Assembly (NCBI GenBank): GCA_023417475.1 | Contig: JAEZFP010000040.1 | Span: 1-41,747 of the forward strand | DNA length: 41,747 nt | Direction: 5' to 3' | Source: Bacillota bacterium | Lineage (GTDB): Bacteria > Bacillota > UBA4882 > UBA8346 | Shown: positions 39,115 to 41,747 of the stretch, one piece after another | Position numbering within the stretch: the stretch's first letter is position 1 | How the letters are laid out: the number at the start of each line of letters is the position of its first letter | Translations under genes and position numbers: made by a program | The notes under the pieces: generated by a model | What the model saw: only the letters and a program-made list of their open reading frames with translations | Databases searched by the model: none | What the model was told of the DNA's origin: nothing

Positions 39115-40275
39115 TTGAGTGTAAAACGATGGATAATTTTCACGATGTTGGTCGTGTTTTTGGCGCAAGCGACGGTCGCGGCCCAACCGGATTTTCAGAT
39201 CAATGCCCGCGCCGCGGTGTTAATGGATCCGCTCAGCGGCCGGGTGCTTTTCGCTCAGGATGAGCATAAACGGCTGCCGCCGGCCAGCGTGACCAAGATC
39301 ATGACGATGTTGTTGATCCTGGAGGCGGTTCACACCGGGCGGGTCAAATGGGAGGAACCCATTACCACCTCTCCCTTTGCCGCTTATATGGGTGGGTCGC
39401 AGGTTTATCTGAAGGAAGGGGAAGTTTTTCCGTTGCGGGAGATGTTCAAGGCCATTGCCGTGGTTTCAGCCAATGATGCCAGCGCCGCGGTGGCGGAGCA
39501 TTTATACGGTTCGGTTCAGGATTTTGTCGACCAAATGAACCGGGAAGCGAAACGGTTGAACTTAAAAGACACCCATTTCGCCAACGAAACCGGCTTGCCC
39601 GATCCGGAACATTATAGCAGCGCCTATGATCTGGCGGTCATCTCCCGGGAGCTGATCGCCAAATATCCGGAGGTGCTCGAGTATACCTCCATTTGGATGG
39701 ATAAATTCCGCGACGGTCAATTTATCTTAAAGAACACCAACGACTTGCTCAAATCCTACCGGGGCGCCGACGGTTTGAAAACCGGCCACACCGATGAGGC
39801 CAAATTTTGCCTCTCCGGCACCGCCATACGTGACAATTTCCGGCTGATCTCCGTCATTTTGGGCGCCGAGACCAACCCGAAACGGGTGGCGGAAACCCAA
39901 CGTTTATTGGACTACGGTTATCGAAATTATCAATTAAAGGTAATCAAAGATTCTAAACAGGCGGCCGGACAAGTATATATAAGGGAAGCGCAAAAAAGGG
40001 AAGTGCCGGTAAAAGTTGACCGGGCGTGGCGAGTGGTGGTCGAGCGGGGGCAGGATCAGTTGATCCGGACGGAAGTGGTTCCCGACGCCAAGCTGAAATT
40101 TCCGATCGCGGCCGGAGCCAAGGTGGGGCTGATCAAAGCGACGCTCGCCGGAAAAGAGATCGCCCGGGCGCCGGTTTTCGCCATGGAAAAAGTAAACCGG
40201 GCGAATGTGTTCACCCGCGGCTGGCGATGGTTCGTGGATTTCCTCGGCAGCCTGTTTCGAAAGAAGGTGAAATAA
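39115..40275 (+). CDS. dacF: D-alanyl-D-alanine carboxypeptidase, DacF/PBP5 type
   Basis: A 386-residue exported protein: signal peptide (1-23, ending VAAQ), a penicillin-binding transpeptidase-fold domain with S58-V-T-K61 (PPASVTK), S118-A-N120 and K222-T-G224, a PBP5-type C-terminal beta domain (about 290-365), and an amphipathic tail (GWRWFVDFLGSLFRKKVK) that can bind the membrane. It removes the terminal D-Ala of peptidoglycan stem peptides. DacF/DacB-type members act in spore cortex formation; dacA-type vegetative function is possible. The start is TTG 39115, preceded by GGAGGAGGG, which gives a proper signal peptide; the ATG/TTG starts further up overlap the terminator. Confidence 0.88.
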   Translation: MSVKRWIIFTMLVVFLAQATVAAQPDFQINARAAVLMDPLSGRVLFAQDEHKRLPPASVTKIMTMLLILEAVHTGRVKWEEPITTSPFAAYMGGSQVYLKEGEVFPLREMFKAIAVVSANDASAAVAEHLYGSVQDFVDQMNREAKRLNLKDTHFANETGLPDPEHYSSAYDLAVISRELIAKYPEVLEYTSIWMDKFRDGQFILKNTNDLLKSYRGADGLKTGHTDEAKFCLSGTAIRDNFRLISVILGAETNPKRVAETQRLLDYGYRNYQLKVIKDSKQAAGQVYIREAQKREVPVKVDRAWRVVVERGQDQLIRTEVVPDAKLKFPIAAGAKVGLIKATLAGKEIARAPVFAMEKVNRANVFTRGWRWFVDFLGSLFRKKVK

Positions 40276-40569
40276 ACCCGGTCGGTCCGGTTCGTTTTGG
40301 GGAGGAGTTGCCGACCCGGAGTAAGATGGCGCCAAGTTTGTTTCAAATATTTCGTGGGACATATTTAGCAGGATTCTCCAATTGCGTGCAGAAATCATTC
40401 ATCCCGACCTAATTATGAAGGAAGTTACCAAATTACCTAAACCGGCGCGGATTTGACTGAAACATGCGCATTGTTGCGGATGACGGGATTTGGGAATCGG
40501 CGGCGTCTTCTTTTTTCATTTTGAAACGTCGATTTGCCATGTTGGGAGAGGACGGAAGGAGGCCGCGGG

Positions 40570-41538
40570 ATGAAAATTACCCGAAACCAAAAAAGGCGGT
40601 TGCTGATTGGGGGCCTTTTGCTGTTTCTATCTGCGGAAACAGCGGGAGCGACCCATTTGTTGCAGATTGGCGCCAAGGGTGAACCGGTGCGGGAGATTCA
40701 AAGCTATTTACATCAACTCAATTATTTAAAGCCCGACCCCACCGGTTATTACGGACGGATGACTGCCGAAGCGGTAAAATCGTTTCAATTGGAGAACGGC
40801 CTGAAAGCCGACGGCAAGGTCGGGCCGGCCACCGCCAAACTACTGCGGCAGGCGGTCGCGAGCCGGAATAAGACCGTAACCTATATTGTGGAAGCCGACG
40901 ATTCGCTGGAAACCATCGCCGAAACCTATCGCACTTCGGCGGCGGCGATTATGGCCCGGAACAATCTCCCCGGCAAACAGCTGACCGAAGGACAACGGTT
41001 AATCGTTCCGGTTGGCGAGACCCGCGCCGGGGTTGAAAACTCCCGGAACCGTCAAGCGGTGCAGTTGATTCCGTGGTCCATCGTCGCCCAGCTCTGGAAG
41101 ACCGGCGCCGTCGCCCGGGTGATCGATGTGGAGACCGGGAAATCTTTTATGGCGCAACGGTATTATGGCTATTACCACGCCGATATCGAACCGCTGACCA
41201 AGCAGGACACCCGGACGTTATACGAAATCTACGGCAATCATTGGAGTTGGTCGCGGCGGGCGGTGATCGTTCAGGTGAAAAACCTTTACATTGCCGGTTC
41301 GATCAACGGGATGCCGCATGGCGGGGAAGCGATTTTCAACAATGATTTTAAAGGCCAGATTTGCTGCCATTTCCTGGGCAGTAAAATACATCAGGACGGC
41401 GAGGTGGATCCCGACCACCTGGCAATGATCCAACGGGCCGCCAACAGTTCGCTCGCGAAATTCCTGCCGCCGGAGGAGGCGCAACATCACAATGCGCCGG
41501 CTGCGACAGTCCCCGGAACGCATTCGCGCGGCGATTGA
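40570..41538 (+). CDS. Peptidoglycan-binding/LysM protein with uncharacterised C-terminal domain
   Basis: A 322-residue exported protein: signal peptide (about 8-27), a peptidoglycan-binding domain 1 (about 33-94, EIQSYLHQLNYLKPDPTGYYG...AVKSFQLENGLKADGKVGPATAKLL), one LysM (about 104-147), and a C-terminal domain (about 165-295). That domain has conserved-looking polar residues: His203 with Asp205, His224, His250, Cys265/Cys266-His267, His274 and His283 (YYHADIEPL, MPHGGEAIFNNDFKGQ, CCHFLGSKIHQDG, DPDHLAMI). I have seen this domain type in Firmicutes cell-wall proteins, but know no activity. The His/Cys set suggests a hydrolase or transpeptidase-like site. AAGGAGG is 7 nt before ATG 40570. 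Between dacF and this gene (40276-40569) I see no other feature. Confidence 0.8.
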   Translation: MKITRNQKRRLLIGGLLLFLSAETAGATHLLQIGAKGEPVREIQSYLHQLNYLKPDPTGYYGRMTAEAVKSFQLENGLKADGKVGPATAKLLRQAVASRNKTVTYIVEADDSLETIAETYRTSAAAIMARNNLPGKQLTEGQRLIVPVGETRAGVENSRNRQAVQLIPWSIVAQLWKTGAVARVIDVETGKSFMAQRYYGYYHADIEPLTKQDTRTLYEIYGNHWSWSRRAVIVQVKNLYIAGSINGMPHGGEAIFNNDFKGQICCHFLGSKIHQDGEVDPDHLAMIQRAANSSLAKFLPPEEAQHHNAPAATVPGTHSRGD

Positions 41539-41553
41539 AACGAATCGGTCCTA

Positions 41554-41583
41554 CGTATTGGCATCCGCCAATGCGTTTTTTTG
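41554..41583 (+). terminator. Terminator of the peptidoglycan-binding gene
   Basis: ACGTATTGGC pairs with GCCAATGCGT (one mismatch) around ATCC and is followed by TTTTTT. Confidence 0.85.
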
Positions 41584-41651
41584 TGTAAACGAAAACCCCC
41601 GGCTAAGCCGGGGGTTCAAAAAAGGCTATGCCTATGAGTAGAAAAGGGAAA

Positions 41652-41704
41652 CCTCCCTTGCTAAAATGAATGTGGTTCGCCAACCGCATCAAAAGCAAAG
41701 GAGG
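41652..41704 (+). promoter_or_regulatory. Ribosome-site sequestering pairing before tnpA
   Basis: CCTCCCTTGC (41652-41661) can pair with GCAAAGGAGG (41695-41704), which contains the Shine-Dalgarno sequence of the transposase, with one mismatch. The ATGTGGTT hairpin lies between. This would limit TnpA translation, as known for IS200. Confidence 0.55.
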
Positions 41705-41712
41705 CTATCCAA

Positions 41713-41747
41713 ATGGATAGAGAAAGTTTAGCACATACAACTTGGAA
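41713..41747 (+). CDS. tnpA: IS200-type TnpA transposase, N-terminal fragment cut by window end
   Basis: Only 11 codons are visible, MDRESLAHTTW, followed by the window end. This agrees with the usual TnpA opening (an acidic/polar start, then S-x-x-H-T-x-W before the cysteine/KYH segment). AAAGGAGG is 8 nt before the ATG. Full-length status cannot be judged. Confidence 0.7.
   Translation, partial: MDRESLAHTTW

Larger units (their letters stand above)
41594..41747 (+). mobile_element. Left end of an IS200/IS605-family insertion sequence (continues past window)
   Basis: A strong hairpin (AACCCCCGGC/GCCGGGGGTT, 41594-41616) is followed by two smaller ones (AAGGGA/TCCCTT near 41644-41659; ATGTGGTT/AACCGCAT near 41669-41688) and then the start of a transposase frame at 41713. 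Subterminal hairpins without inverted repeats, next to a TnpA start, are the mark of IS200-type elements. The large hairpin reads as a terminator on the minus strand. The exact left boundary cannot be fixed from one copy. Confidence 0.7.

Overview
The window looks like a chromosomal segment of a spore-forming Bacillota bacterium of moderate GC content. Evidence for spores: a BclA-like collagen protein and a signal-less four-LysM coat-type protein. Bacillota-style regulation is also present: a T-box leader, strong sigma-A promoters with 17-nt spacers and Fur boxes. Two solute-binding proteins (3586-4710 and 34909-36189) have export signals but no lipobox cysteine. That is unusual for a monoderm Gram-positive and fits a diderm, outer-membrane Firmicute such as the Limnochordia/Hydrogenispora-type lineages. 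The lineage assignment is inference only.

Left part (1-7400). The end of a collagen-repeat surface protein is followed by the most unusual locus: a compact six-gene operon (1051-7355). It encodes two divergent nitrogenase component-1-like subunits (NifD-like and NifK-like), a complete FecB/FecD/FecE-type metal-chelate or cobalamin ABC importer, and a NifH-like iron protein. No cofactor-assembly genes (nifB, nifE, nifN) are present. The promoter region carries two 18-bp palindromes (TGTTAGTTWWAACTAACA), one placed at the expected transcription start. The layout suggests an imported metal complex or tetrapyrrole-like compound that is reduced by a nitrogenase-like enzyme of unknown substrate.

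Middle-left (7400-15900). ileS (minus strand) has a T-box leader and encodes a long type-2 IleRS whose HIGH motif reads GIHH. It is followed by a J-domain/degenerate-GGDEF fusion, then fur with a Fur box on its own promoter, then a Fur-box-preceded feo operon (Cys-rich small protein, FeoA, FeoB), and a DUF2939-type protein.

Middle (15900-29500). A lone transposase-type HTH protein precedes amtB-glnK. Next come a duplicated-and-fused SpeD-like pyruvoyl decarboxylase, the four-LysM protein, a GH105 hydrolase, and a zinc-ribbon membrane protein with a forced ATT start. Two tandem small barrel proteins follow. Beyond them a 121-bp palindromic MITE-like element has split a terminator, leaving a 9-bp target duplication. 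The remaining genes are an Lrp/AsnC regulator, a cupin, a TauE-like exporter, a LysM-YkuD transpeptidase, AlkC, a pyrophosphatase-like protein lacking a metal-ligand Asp, and a methyltransferase. Two unrelated intergenic arrays share a 21-bp period. One of them (28371-28601) is built around DnaA-box-like TGTGGATAA motifs.

Right part (29594-39000) is a carbohydrate catabolism locus: fucU-SDR, then binding protein, two permeases, zinc alcohol dehydrogenase, Gfo/Idh/MocA oxidoreductase and aldo/keto reductase. A divergent GntR-LacI fusion regulator lies beside it. Near-palindromic TATACnnGTATA sites lie at three promoters of the locus, so it is probably one regulon; L-fucose or a related sugar is the best guess. 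The window ends with a DacF-type D,D-carboxypeptidase, a peptidoglycan-binding/LysM protein with an uncharacterised C-terminal domain, and the left end of an IS200-type insertion sequence.
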